Source of the DNA: Cucumis sativus
Taxonomy: Eukaryota; Streptophyta; Magnoliopsida; Cucurbitales; Cucurbitaceae
Assembly (NCBI RefSeq): GCF_000004075.3
Contig: NC_026658.2
Location: forward strand, 14,000,075 to 14,064,074
Direction: 5' to 3'
DNA length: 64,000 nt
The notes beneath the pieces are model-generated. The model was not told the origin of the DNA. It did not search any database and saw nothing but the letters and a program-made list of their open reading frames with translations. Every line of letters starts with the position of its first letter. Within the stretch, counting starts at the first letter, position 1. Shown piece after piece: positions 24,330 through 36,241 of this stretch. Both the position numbers and the translations under genes were made by a program.

Positions 24330-24777
24330 AACCTGTTTGGAATGTTTTTACTTTAATGAAATTGATTTATTAACTACTAATTTTGTTCAAAAATATTTAA
24401 CAGTAAAATATAGATGATTATATACCAATTAGCTGTGTAAAATGTACACAAATTTCAACTTAAATGAAGACTTGCTTTTCTTACTTCCTTTTTAAAGACA
24501 TTCTAGAAAACAATGCAGCAACCAAATTAGGACTTTGAGGAGACTATGTTCTTAAATAATACACATTTTAATTGTATTAACTAACATTGACATTACATGC
24601 CATCATGTCTCACAGTTTTGTGCATCATATTCTTCAAATTCATAGATTTCAATGTGTGAATGCATAAATACATCAACTATCTTCCACCAAAATCATTTTC
24701 CCACCTAACCTTAAACCCATCTTCTCAATTATGTTCGTTCTAACTAATCATAGTTTTCCAAATCTTTATCTGTTTTA
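24330..24777. other. Intergenic gap right of the copia element
   Basis: No gene seen. It is the 3' flank of the minus-strand coiled-coil gene. The 13-mer ATTAACTACTAAT (about 24365) also occurs in the left flank of the copia element (about 19634). Confidence 0.5.
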
Positions 24778-27174
24778 CTAAATATGTCTCTTTCGTTGAG
24801 GTGTGTCCTTACCCACAGTTTGTAAGCGTCTTCTCATATTTGTCGAATCCACATTCCCATTGCCACGGACTACTACTACCTCTCCCCCTCCTCTTTGCCT
24901 GGACGATGGCGTTGACGATGTAATTTCTTTAAGAGGGGTTGCCATTTGAGGCTTTGAGCGAGAATCTGAAGTTGGAGGTCTCTTTTTAGTACCTGATTTC
25001 AGGGATGTTCTTGTCAAACAAGGCTCTTTCTTTTGAATATGATGGACGATATTATCCTGCTTTCTTGTGGGGGGAGGTTGTGAGCTTTCTGAATGGGAGC
25101 AGTCTGAGTCTGAAGATGAAGGACTCGTACTACTTTCCATGTCGTAAAGAAGGTTATCTGTCATGTAAGGGATCGGCTGCATTTCCGAGTTCGATGTGCA
25201 CGAAGAGGGCCTTCGAAGCCTCGTCAGTTGAATAACCTTGAATTAAAAACACACACAAAAGATGAGATTCCAACTTGTAAAAAACTAAAATTTGTGTTTT
25301 CTTTTTGGTACCTTCTGTTCAAGAACAACCATGTCCTTTTTCAGCTTTGTAATAATCATGTTCTTCCGACGAATGATGTCTTCCAACTCTGAAATTCTCT
25401 GTGGAGATGGAAAACACAAGAAACGTCCATTAGAGGGGAATCCTTGAAAAGGAGGGAGAGATTGAAGAACAGAGGAGTACTAATATTATTACCTGTGAAC
25501 CATAAACCTCAGACGAATGGAGTAAATTAGTTAATTCCTTGATGCTTGCGTCTTTCTCCTCGCAATCTTTCTTCAGAAATAACATATCTTGTTCAATGGA
25601 TAAGGTATTCATCTGTAAAGAATGAAACAAAAGGATTACAATAACATGAAACACTTTATATATCTTTAGCCCTTATATTTATTCTTTATACTAAGTACTG
25701 CAATCCACATGGGAACAAACTTTAATATTCAAAAAACTCTCAGAAGAATGGTCCATTGCTAAAACCTTATAATATTCTGGAAATTTCAGATTGGACTGAC
25801 CTGTATATCAGCAACAGAAGTGACACTGGAAGCCCAATCAGACAAATCAGACATTCTTCGCTCCTCTTGCTCTGCTTGGTTAATTAGTGGCATTTTGTAT
25901 TGCAACATTTCTGCCCCGCAAGAGTGTTTTGTAGCGGCGTTACCCTGCTGAGGAGAAACAAAAATGGGGTTTGTGATTGTGAGTTCGTAAATTTCAAATT
26001 TCAAATTTCAAAGAGACGATAGAGAATTGAGTGTTTCTACCTCCAAACGACTGAGTAAATCCAGATGCTCATCACAAAGCCAACACCCACAATCATCGAA
26101 CTTAATCTTATCATTCCCAAAGGCCCCAGAATCTTCCAAGTCAGCATTCTTTTTCAAAGCCATGTCATTTTCAGTTCCAGATTGATCCTTAACAGGATTG
26201 ACTTGATTACATAGATCATCAAGCTTCTGTTGCATACTTAGAAGCACTTGATCCTGGTAATTTCAAAAACAAACACAGTTACCCTAAAATAACAACTGCA
26301 AGAAATCAGCAATTTAAGCTTTAAATTTGAAGTCAGAATCACCATGGAGCAAAAATGTCTTTTTAGTATTATACTTTGAGTTCCCATAAAGTGAGCGAAT
26401 AGTTAAACAGTCCAAACTCACCAAAAGATTCTTAATAATAAATCTTTAGATATGCTTGGAAAGACGAATGGGGCCAGAGGAATTCGTCTTAGGACAAACA
26501 AGACTAGTGGTATGAAATTGTAGAAGCATACTTGCAAAGTAGCTATAGTGGTATGAAATTGTAAAAGCATACTTGCAAAGTAGCAAGAAAGCGAGCGAAC
26601 TTTAAAACATTTGATGACAGAATAAATAAAGAATAAAATCCATTGATTACCCAAAGTAATTTCAAAAGATTCAACAAAAGAAAAAAAAAAAAAAAACCAT
26701 TACTAGTTCATAAATACCATTTTATAGATTGCAAATTACATTTTCATGGAATGAAATTAAAGAAGCAAAGAGAAAAAAGGCCTAAATAATTCAAAGAAAT
26801 AGAAGCAATACCCTAAGTTCAACAGCTCGTTTAAGCTGGCCGATCTGATGGTTGCTCTTGGACTCAGAAACAGCAACGCCAATGACGGCAACTATAAGAA
26901 ACCGTTCAATGGGGCTGAACAACTGCCAAGCAATGGCTTCGTCAGGGCCAAAGCCGCCTCCAATAGATGGGACCGAGCTAGCTTGTTGGGCGTTAACGAG
27001 CCTCCCCTGAAGAGAAACCCAAGAGAGGCGTCTAGGAGCGGGGATCGGGGGTCTGGGTTGAGTGAAGTTACTGGAAAGACGGCGGTGGGAAGGTGTATGA
27101 AGAGGGGATGCGAAAGAGACGAGATTAGGGAAGGATTGAAAAAAGTTTTCTTGGTTATGGTGATCGTCGTCCAT
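24778..27174 (-). CDS. Plant coiled-coil protein of unknown function
   Basis: Six exons: 27174-26812, 26253-26041, 25944-25801, 25612-25493, 25398-25312 and 25236-24778. All junctions are phase 0 with GT-AG introns, giving 461 residues. I recognise it as a conserved plant protein but know no function. The N terminus (MDDDHHNQENFFQSFPNLVS) is followed by a Pro/Arg-rich part. A hydrophobic stretch (ERFLIVAVIGVAV, about 93-105) may be a short membrane segment. Coiled coils follow (QVLLSMQQKLDDLCNQV about 123-140; the fourth and fifth exons, including ISELEDIIRRKNMIITKLKK). The third exon has SDLSDWASSVTSVADIQ. The C-terminal exon is Ser/Thr-rich and basic, ending PQRKRHI. Exon 3 has a tandem CAGCAG acceptor (start 25947 or 25944), so an extra Gln may be spliced in. 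The ATG at 27174 was preferred over 27207 because of its strong context (GCCATGG). Confidence 0.83.
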
Positions 27175-30100
27175 GGCGGAAGCAAATGAGAAAAAAAGGA
27201 ATTGCAAAATGTGGTGGGGAATTATTGGAAATTGAAATGAAGAATATTCAAAATCATAGTTTTGAGAGGGAAATTTTGAAAATATATGGAAAGTGAACGT
27301 TGGGTTCTTCCATATATATTTTTACTTCTCTCTTTCTCTATATCAAAGTTTAAATTTTGCATTATACACTTTGTAATTTTAATACACATATGGTGTAATG
27401 AAAATATTATTAGAAAAGAAGTCATTACTTGGCTGAGGATACACTTCATTTACGATCCACTTTCAATTACAACCTACTAAAAAAAATAAATAGCACAATT
27501 TAAAAAATAATAGCAATTCATAGTAATAGAGTTCGTATCACTTCAATTTCTAACTCTTTGATATAATTAATTACTTTAATATGAAAAAACAAAAACCTTT
27601 GAAATGATAGCTGGACATAGTTTTTTATAGTCTTTTAACCATTTTTGTGCTATCTATATTGGAATGATTTAAGAATATGGAACTCATCCTTTAAAAAAAT
27701 AATTTTACCTTTTAATTAGTATATGTTTTTTTTTAATTATTTCTTTTAAGATTTTAAGATTAGTATACCTTAAATAAAATCAAATGTAATAAAAATTGAT
27801 TATACATTGGGCTTAAATGGTATTTGCCATATCTTTTCCTTAACGATGGATTAGCTATATATAACATTAACCTAAACTTGTGCTCCTTTAATGATCATAT
27901 TAGGAAAACCAAAAACGATGAATTGAAAATTTTGTCATCTTAAATATCAAATTTACCACTATATATTCACTAAAAAAGTATATTTGTTGTTAGAAAAATA
28001 CAAAATCTATCTTATAACTTTAAATCAAACGAATTCAAATTAGTAGTTCATATTTAAATGACAACTATTCTTGGTGAATTAGATTAAACAAATTCTTCTT
28101 TTGGAATCTTTTTTGAAACTTGTCAACCGTGAAAAATAATAACAATATGGCTAGTATTGTCGAGGTTCTTGTTTGAACATCAACCTAAGAGATGGTTGAA
28201 AACTAAAACGAAATATAACATATAACTGAAATTCTACGAAACGACTGTTAAATACATACATGTTAAGATTTGTTGAAATTGTAAAGAAAGAATATTTTAA
28301 ATGATGTTGAAGTTATAAATGGAGTTTTTGATTGTGTTATTGTAACCTAATGTAACTATCAATATTCAATAGTAATATATGCATTTAATACATTTGTTTG
28401 TATTTCCTCACATATTCACTTCCAAACCCTAAGTAACAATCTGGGCTGTGGCCCATGGGCTTCCAATTGATGGACCTCAAGAAATTCTCTACTTTTAAAT
28501 GGGCTTTTATTGATCCATCCATCCATCCATTCCTTCCAAATTCTATTTCTTCTTCTATACTCTACGGTTGAAAACAGTCCACAAAATCCCTCAATTCTCT
28601 CCCACTTTTACTCCAAAGCAAAACTACTTGGTATAAGGTTTCTTGAGTTGCATTAGAATAATTAGATAACCAAATAAGCCAAGAAGTGTGTTACTTAAGG
28701 TTAAGACATGGTTAGAACATATATGGTTGGAGGTTTGGAGGTGGGATGATGAGAGGGTTGGTTAGCAAGAGAAGGGGCTGTATGTATGTATGTATTTATG
28801 AGTGTATGAATGAATGATTGAAGCATGGGGTAACGAATTGTGGGATGTATCGTTGTTGCATTATTGTAGAGATGTTATTATAATATAAAGTTATATACAG
28901 AATTAATTTCCTGAATTAGCGTGATTTTGGGATTGAATTAAATGCTTACATTTCACATAAAATCAATATGGTTGACCACCCAGGATTTGTGGTTGACTCC
29001 CCCAGTAAACACCTAATTTCTTCCTCCTCACATGCACCTTCCTTTTCCCTCCTCCTCATCTTCTCTATCTATTTCCCTATTTGTATTATCGCTTGAATGA
29101 AAGACATTGTAATTATCCAGGTAATTTGTAGTGCAATTGGGTAGAAATTGCAATGATTAAACACATTGATTATTAGTGAATTATATGGTAGAGGAAGAAA
29201 TTAAAAGAAAACAAATGTGTGATTAAATAAATGTATGATAAGAGAGAGAAAAAAGTTGGATATAATCCAAAAACATGGATCTCTTACATTTGCTGTCCCA
29301 ATTGGGTCAATGTGTTTTGTTTTTGACAGATCTCTTCACATGCACTTCCACATGCATATATATATATATATATAATAACTTAATCAAACACACCCACTAC
29401 ATTAATCTTAATTTACTATATCATACACCCAAGAAAATATAAAGCACACCTTGTTGTTCTCTTCAACTCCTATGTGGGATATACTATATATATTGTTGAT
29501 TTACAGTTCAAAGTTTAATATTATATTGGACACAAACAAATGCAATGATCTGTGTTATGGATTTATTCATCTTGGAAATCGTTGAATATATCTGTTAGAT
29601 ACTCTAGGACAAAAACGGTTCAATATATCTTGTAAATTACTTCTTAAAGTTACAAAATCATATCGTATATATATGTTGGCTACAAACATGAATTTATTTA
29701 TGATAATTTGTAGTTCAATGTATGTAAATTAAACCTTTAAAAAAAATATAAAGATCTATATGTTATTGTGTTATTCAAATCGTTAAACTCGAATGAAAGA
29801 AATAGAAAAAGAAAATGAAATAATATTAGTTTGTAGGTTTGATTCCAATGAAATTAAATAAAACGTAGGGATAGGTAAAAGAATAAATGTGGTTTTGTAA
29901 CACTTAATTAAAATTTTATATAGTTTGAGAGCCAAATAAATTAATTCATAATGTGGATGGATACAGCCTACGTGGCTTCTTCCCCCTTCATTTGGGAACA
30001 AATTAATTAAGTTAATCATAATTATCCACAACACTCCTCAATATTAATAAAACTGATAATAAACCATTAATATCTTTCAACTTAATTCATCTTTTTATTT

Positions 30101-30479
30101 CTTACTCTACAGATTCTTTATTTAATTAATGCCTTATACTTTTTAGGATTCTTTATTTAATTAATGGATTTCGTTTAGAGACACGTATATAATTAATGTC
30201 ACTAAGGCTTTGGTATATTAGTTTCATTTAACCCCTAAACATTTAATTAAGTTTGTTAATTACTTGAACTAATAAAACCTCTCAGTCCATCCAAAAAGTC
30301 ATTAATGCCTATCCATACCATATTTTCCTTTTTCACATTATAAACAACAATTATTGGTAGGTTTCATATATATTATTTGTTAGTGAATGTTACACTATTT
30401 GTAAAAATATATTAATATAACATACAATAAGTACGGATGGCATTAATTTTTTTCATACTCTAACTTAGTATAGAAAATT

Positions 30480-30740
30480 TTTAGTAACTTTTCCAAAAAT
30501 ATCAAAAGAAAAATTATGATAACGGACCACATATCACTAAATTTTCTAAATTACAAAATTAGCAAATTTAAAAAAGCGATAACCCAATGATTACCGTCTG
30601 ATAGCCCTCCAATAACCTTATAATTACCGTCTGATAGATGTCTGATATCACTAATTTTATCATATTCACAATATGTAAAAAAAAAAAAAGGTGTTATGAG
30701 TTTTTTTTTTTTTAAATATTTTTGTCATTTGATATAATTT
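30480..30740. repeat. Dispersed short repeat, family B (probable copy)
   Basis: AT-rich stretch with ATTACCGTCTGATAG occurring twice (about 30590 and 30626) followed by GATAGATGTCTGATATCAC, and AT-rich ends similar to the 18.3 kb copy. It is the weakest member of the family; boundaries are approximate. Confidence 0.3.
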
Positions 30741-32579
30741 CTCAAAATTTTATGTTATTGTCTAAGTTAGTATATTATCCTTGGATATTTGAGTCTACAC
30801 TCTATTTATTTATATTAACTAATACTTCATTTAAGATTATATATATATATATATATATATAATTGAACCTAAACAAGAGACAAACAAGCTCGAGACCACT
30901 AACCCCCTTCTCCCCCCTAAAACCCATTATAAATATATTATCCTCACAAGAGAAACCATATCTTAACATTTTCGTGTCTACGAGAAACTATGTTTAAGAA
31001 AGATACACACATTCTCCAATAATCACAAATGTATCTACCCTTCGCACCAAATGAGATCGACAGACCTAGAAATGCACCATGTGACCACCATCATACGCTG
31101 GCAGGAAGATATAATTGTGTTCTATCTTCCCTCAACTATTAGTTAATGAAAGACTTCACTAAACAATGTGTAATTTTTGTTGGTAGAATGTAAGAGTAAG
31201 ATCAGTGGAAGCCTTTTTCATGGCCAATCCATATATTCACATGTGAATACATGATAAAGAAGAAAAAACTCATGTCGGTTGGGAAATTGGGCACGTAAAA
31301 AAGCGAATTAAAATATGGAAATTAAGTTGTATATATCTATCTTCCATTGCAATGATGAATATGGGATTGATGGGGCCAAAAATATGAACAATGGTCCCAT
31401 TGGAAAACGTGGTGATCTTCAAGTTCATGAAAATTAATTAAAACCCAAACAAGCAATCCCCACTCTTGTGTACAGCTTCATGATAACCCTAAATTCAAAC
31501 CCCCCATCCCCCATTCCAATTTAATGCAAACGACAAATCCTTTTCTGTTCAATCATACCTTATGACCCACTTTTAATTCATTTTAACTCTTCAAATTAAT
31601 TAAAACTCTCACTTATTTCCAAAACCTATGATTCCTTAATGGGAGACACAAATTCGGCTACTTATGCCTTACCTTCCCAAATTTAATTCAATTTTCCCAC
31701 TAATCATACACATATTTTTTCATTAATTACAATGATTAATCATCAATCATATAGCTACTTTTTCGCCAATTTTATTAAATTCTCCTTACTTCATATTATA
31801 ATAATAAACAACGCATGAAGCTTTCTTATATTGGGTGTTATTTGGAATCAACGAATTTAAAGCTATACATTATTGCTATAACTCAAACATGTGGTTATAA
31901 GTTATGGAACGATTGATGCATCTTGGATTACACTTATTTTTGTTGTATTGTTAGGCATAAAAATGATGAAGTCGAGATGTGATTTACATTCTCTCCCCCT
32001 TCTTCTTTCTTTAGTTTGCTGACACACAATAGCATCAACCACCATTAATGGGGCAAATAGACCTAATAACTAAATCACTATATATACCCTACTCTTCTAC
32101 TTGCATCCCCACTTCTCATGTGTCCTATAAACTTTCATTTCAAGGTTGATAAAATGTCATTATTCTATAGATTATATCAAATATCAATTAGAAAATAAAT
32201 CATACCTTGAAGTGTTAATACGAGAAAGATAGGTCCTATCAAAAGAAGAATATTACCTTTCACACTAACAAGTCAGTAGCAATCTTATCGTACGACTGTA
32301 TTAATTCTTGTAATACTATGTTAAGTCACTTTGAATGACCTTGAGACAAGTTCAAATCATTTTATATATTTTTTAAGGATATATATAGTATCTTAACTTT
32401 AGCTTCTAACGTCTAGTTCTTATTTCAACATAAATATAGTTCAATTGACACAATACTTGTAAATTATAAATTTTGAGGCTTGGAGTTAGGTTCTCTCGTA
32501 AACACGCTTTAATACCATAACTTTGCGGGGAAAAAAAACATTTAGTCGTTGCATACTTTTCCTTTGTAACATTTTAATT

Positions 32580-32775
32580 TAAAAAATGGACATTTTAGAT
32601 TTTAATAATAATAAAGGTCTATCAATGCATTGATAAAATATTGATAGAAATGTATATGATCGTATACTGGTGTCTATTAGTGATAGAATTTTAAAATTTG
32701 GGTATATTTTGTAAATATTTTGAGTAGATTTAGATTTTATCATATTTATAATTTGTTAAAAATATTATTATAAAG
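32580..32775 (-). repeat. Dispersed short repeat, family B (reverse copy)
   Basis: The reverse complement contains CTCAAAATATTTACAAAATA followed by TTCTATCACTAATAGAC and ATTGATAGACC, which lines up with the 18.3 kb copy in the same order. Boundaries are approximate. Confidence 0.45.
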
Positions 32776-33196
32776 TTTGGTAAACTAAAAAAAAAAAAGA
32801 AATCAAACTCAATAAGATTTATTATGTTTGAAAAATATAAGATTGATATTGTTTAGCATGAATTCAAGTGAGTGGTAGTGATTACTAAATTTTGTGATTG
32901 GAATCTCCAAATAGGAGAGGGAAGACAATTTTATAATTAATATTTTGATTTTTGTTAAAAGATTATATAAAATTCTAATATTAAAACTAATAATCAACAT
33001 TACACAAACACACACATCATTATCATACACATGGCACACTTTTACATTCCACATGTGCCTACTGATGACGTGGACAATACGCGATGGAAAATTCGAAAAA
33101 GGACATTAGCATATTTAAAGTATCTCTCTGATTTCCTATACCCATGTTAGGGGTACTTTCGTCATTCTCTTCCATCTTCACTCTCTTCAATGACTC

Positions 33197-33203
33197 TATA
33201 TAT
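33197..33203 (+). promoter_or_regulatory. TATA box of the LRR protein gene
   Basis: TATATAT within GACTCTATATATTC, 93 bases before the start codon of the LRR gene. This spacing suits a short 5' UTR. Confidence 0.5.
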
Positions 33204-33295
33204 TCACAACGTTCACTTCAATGGCAGTGCTTCAGTTTCCACTCTGATCCCACCCCCCACCTTTTCATTTATTTCTCAACGGATCGCACCTCAAG

Positions 33296-34393
33296 ATGCG
33301 CACCGCCCTTCGGTGCTTTTCGCTTTTACTCATTCTGGCCGTTTCCTCGGTCGTTCATGCCTGCCCACCCTCCGAACGAGCAGCTCTTTTGGCTTTCAGA
33401 GCTGCTCTTCATGAGCCTTATTTAGGGATCTTCAACTCTTGGACCGGAGATGACTGTTGTAACCGATGGCATGGTATTAGCTGTGACCAGGTCACTCACC
33501 GGGTTGCTGATATTAGTCTTCGGGGAGAAGCCGAGGACCCCATTTTCGAAAGGGCTCATCGTACTGGTTATATGACTGGTTCTATTTCTCCTGAGATCTG
33601 CAAGCTTACGCGTCTTTCTAGCGTTATTATTGCTGATTGGAAGGGGATCACCGGTGAGATTCCGAGGTGTATAACTTCTTTGCCGTTTCTCAGGATTCTA
33701 GACCTTATTGGTAACCGTCTTTCTGGTGACCTTCCGGCGGATATTGGTCGACTTCGTCGACTCACGGTTTTGAACGTTGCGGATAATTTGATTTCCGGTT
33801 CCATTCCGGCGTCGCTTACGGCGCTTACGAATTTGATGCATCTGGACCTCCGAAACAATAAATTCTCCGGTCAGTTACCCCGAAATTTCGGGAATTTGAG
33901 GATGTTGAGCAGAGCTTTACTTAGCCGGAACCAACTCTCCGGTTCACTTCCTGATTCCATTTCGAAGATCTACCGACTCGCAGACTTGGATCTTTCTCAA
34001 AACCAACTATCCGGTGTAATCCCGAGTTGGATCGGAAGAATGGCGGTTTTAGCTACATTGAATCTGGACGGCAACAAATTCTCCGGAAGCATTCCGCCGA
34101 GTATTTTAGTTTCGGGAATAAGCGATTTGAATCTAAGCCGAAACTATCTAACCGGAAACTTACCAGATGTTTTCAAGTCACAATCTTACTTCACAGTTCT
34201 TGATTTATCGTACAACAACTTAAAAGGGCCCATCCCAAAATCAGTATCGGAAGCTTCATACATCGGACACTTGGATTTGAGCCACAACCATCTTTGTGGT
34301 CCGATACCAAACGGAGCACCGTTCGATCATTTAGAAGCAGCATCGTTTGTTTTCAATGACTGTCTTTGTGGAAAGCCCCTCAAAGCTTGTTAG
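33296..34393 (+). CDS. Secreted leucine-rich repeat protein, DRT100-like
   Basis: Intronless, 365 residues, close to the 372 of Arabidopsis DRT100. Residues 1-22 form a signal peptide (LLLILAVSSVVHA), so the protein is exported. An LRRNT-2 cap follows (CPPSERAALLAF through DDCCNRWHGISCD), then about ten plant-type LRRs of 24 residues with the LxGxIP pattern (for example LPDSISKIYRLADLDLSQNQ), and a C-terminal cap with paired cysteines (CLCGKPLKAC). There is no transmembrane segment or kinase, so it belongs with the DRT100 and polygalacturonase-inhibitor-like extracellular LRR proteins. The name DRT100 comes from a bacterial complementation screen, so a DNA-repair role should not be assumed. 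An apoplastic binding role is inferred from the structure. Confidence 0.92.
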   Translation: MRTALRCFSLLLILAVSSVVHACPPSERAALLAFRAALHEPYLGIFNSWTGDDCCNRWHGISCDQVTHRVADISLRGEAEDPIFERAHRTGYMTGSISPEICKLTRLSSVIIADWKGITGEIPRCITSLPFLRILDLIGNRLSGDLPADIGRLRRLTVLNVADNLISGSIPASLTALTNLMHLDLRNNKFSGQLPRNFGNLRMLSRALLSRNQLSGSLPDSISKIYRLADLDLSQNQLSGVIPSWIGRMAVLATLNLDGNKFSGSIPPSILVSGISDLNLSRNYLTGNLPDVFKSQSYFTVLDLSYNNLKGPIPKSVSEASYIGHLDLSHNHLCGPIPNGAPFDHLEAASFVFNDCLCGKPLKAC

Positions 34394-35357
34394 ACAAATT
34401 TAAATTTGGTTCCATCAAAGCTTATAATTGTTATTATTATTATTCATGTTTGTATTATTATGTAAAACAAAAAGATGTTCAAAAACTTTTACTTTTTCAA
34501 AGCCTTTTTTCTTTAATCTTTAACTGATAATAATCTATGAAATCCAATATTGATTAGGGGAAAAAAAAAAGAAAAAAAGAAGTCTAGTATCATTGCATTA
34601 ATATGCATTATATTTGATAGTGAAATATGATGGAAAATGGGTCTTAGTTGGTCATACTTTGTAGTTTTTATTTTACTTGTATTATACATAATCTTCATAT
34701 AAACCTTTGAATCCAATGATTAAAGGTTCATAGCTGTGTGTATTATTGAGTTGTTTGAGAATATAATTTCTCAATAGTTATACATTTTTCAGAGTTAATA
34801 ATTGCTTCTCTTTCTTTGAGATTACAATTCTTTTAATCATATTATTTGAAAAATGAAATAAAGTTTCACGAATCCCAATGACCAATCTCACGGGTTTAGA
34901 ACATAACATATCTTCACGGGCTGCAATGGCAAATACTATAGCTTTTGTCAGTAGAGGGCACAAAATGGGCATTTGATTCAAACTGTTAAATTCCTCTCTA
35001 GGATTAGATTAGATTAGATTAGCTTTCAAATTTAGAATAGAGAGGAAGAAGGAAATTTAATAGGGGAAATGTAAGGAAGAATAAAGGTTTAAATAGAAAC
35101 GCCTAAAGAGGACGATGAATGTTTACCATATTGATTGATCATTGATGTATGGATCTGCAATGGAAGTGTTATGTATTATTATAGTTTATAGTATAGCGGT
35201 GTTGAGAGGAGGCTTTGCATTAAAAAGGAAAAGAAAAAGTAAGATAGAATTTGAAAGGGATAACACAAAACAAAACCATGTGGGGAGGTGGGACAGGATA
35301 GTAGCTGTCTATTCATTAATTATTGGTGAAAAAAAGACAAGACTAAGCCTAAGATAC

Positions 35358-35475
35358 GATAACCACGATTCAAAGTTTTTACTCCATATCATTCGAGGAT
35401 GTTTGGAGTAAAAAGTTGATTGATAACCACGATTCAAAGTTTTTACTCCAGATGTTTAGAGTAAAAAGTTGATTG
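35358..35475. repeat. Tandem duplication, period 64
   Basis: GATAACCACGATTCAAAG starts at 35358 and again at 35422. Both copies continue through TTTTTACTCCA and, after a small difference, end in GAGTAAAAAGTTGATTG. The duplicated segment includes the end of the adjacent family-A element. Confidence 0.85.
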
Positions 35476-35615
35476 TTACAGTCGGATAGTGTAGATTATT
35501 TTAGTTTAAATTATAATAAAATATGTTTTAAGTAGAAACTAATTTAGTTTGATAAAAATAATAGTAAGTAAAAAATTTAGGCAAAATAATGTTTATTATA
35601 GTCTTGAAATAGTTT
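35397..35615 (+). repeat. MITE-like element, family A, copy 1
   Basis: Starts near GGATGTTTGGAGTAAAAAGT and contains GATTATTTTAGTTTAAATTA and a GTAGAAACTAATTTAGTTT block, in the same order as the copies at 41629-41966 and 62515-62850. It is shorter than the other two and its right end is not clear. Confidence 0.55.
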
Positions 35616-36241
35616 TCTTTTATGTCTACAATGTAAAAATGAAGAAAAAGTAGAGTTTAGTACAAAATGATATCAAATGAGGTTGGTGAATAGAAGGAAG
35701 CAAAGCTACTGTTCGGAAGGTTGTCGATTTGGACGGATATCCTTCAATCAGTTTAAGTGAAATTCACAAAAGAAATAAAGGAAGACAGAGCTCACGTGAA
35801 CAGCCTTTATTTTCAGAAAATGACTCTAAATCATTTCTTGCTTTTGCATTCAAAGGAATAGAATATTGTCATCCACCATTTTTTTTAACTCTCTTTCATT
35901 GCTGCTGTCCCCATGCTAAAGACTTTTATTCATTACACTGCTATATATATTAATGAAATGAGTATCTAATACAGTCACAACAACTTGGGTACATTGCATC
36001 AAGCACTAATAATACAATTCAAGCTATAAACATCTTTCTTTTTCTTAACCGGTGAGTATCTGGATCGACTTACGTGCATTGCTTTGAAAGCGAATGAGAA
36101 ACTGATGAAAAAGGAAAAGAGGATCACTGAATCATCTATATTGTGTTATTTGTAGTTATTACTTACCCTACCACTAATTGTAAACGTAAAAAGCTAATGA
36201 TAACTCTGCTGATGACTATTTCAATCTTTCAACCTACATGG

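Larger units (their letters stand above)
27175..33295. other. Long AT-rich gene-poor region
   Basis: About 6 kb with no recognisable gene on either strand. It contains TA microsatellites (29357-29375, 30839-30862), runs of A and T (30678-30690, 30700-30712), family-B repeats (about 30480-30740 and 32580-32775) and the LRR gene promoter at its right end. No tRNA, rRNA or microRNA hairpin was recognised. Confidence 0.55.
34394..36241. other. Intergenic region between LRR gene and arabinofuranosidase gene
   Basis: No gene seen. It contains a 64-base tandem duplication (35358-35475) and a family-A MITE-like element (about 35397-35615). The right end is the 3' flank of the minus-strand GH127 gene. 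Confidence 0.6.

Noticed and set aside
30590-30660. Repeated ATTACCGTCTGATAG as a CRISPR-like array
   Set aside because: Only two copies, irregular spacing and a eukaryotic context; it fits an AT-rich dispersed repeat.
27175-33295. Search for tRNA or conserved microRNA hairpins in the gene-poor region
   Set aside because: No tRNA B-box-like text in a suitable setting and no mature sequence of a conserved plant microRNA family was recognised by eye. Folding software could still find unknown ones.
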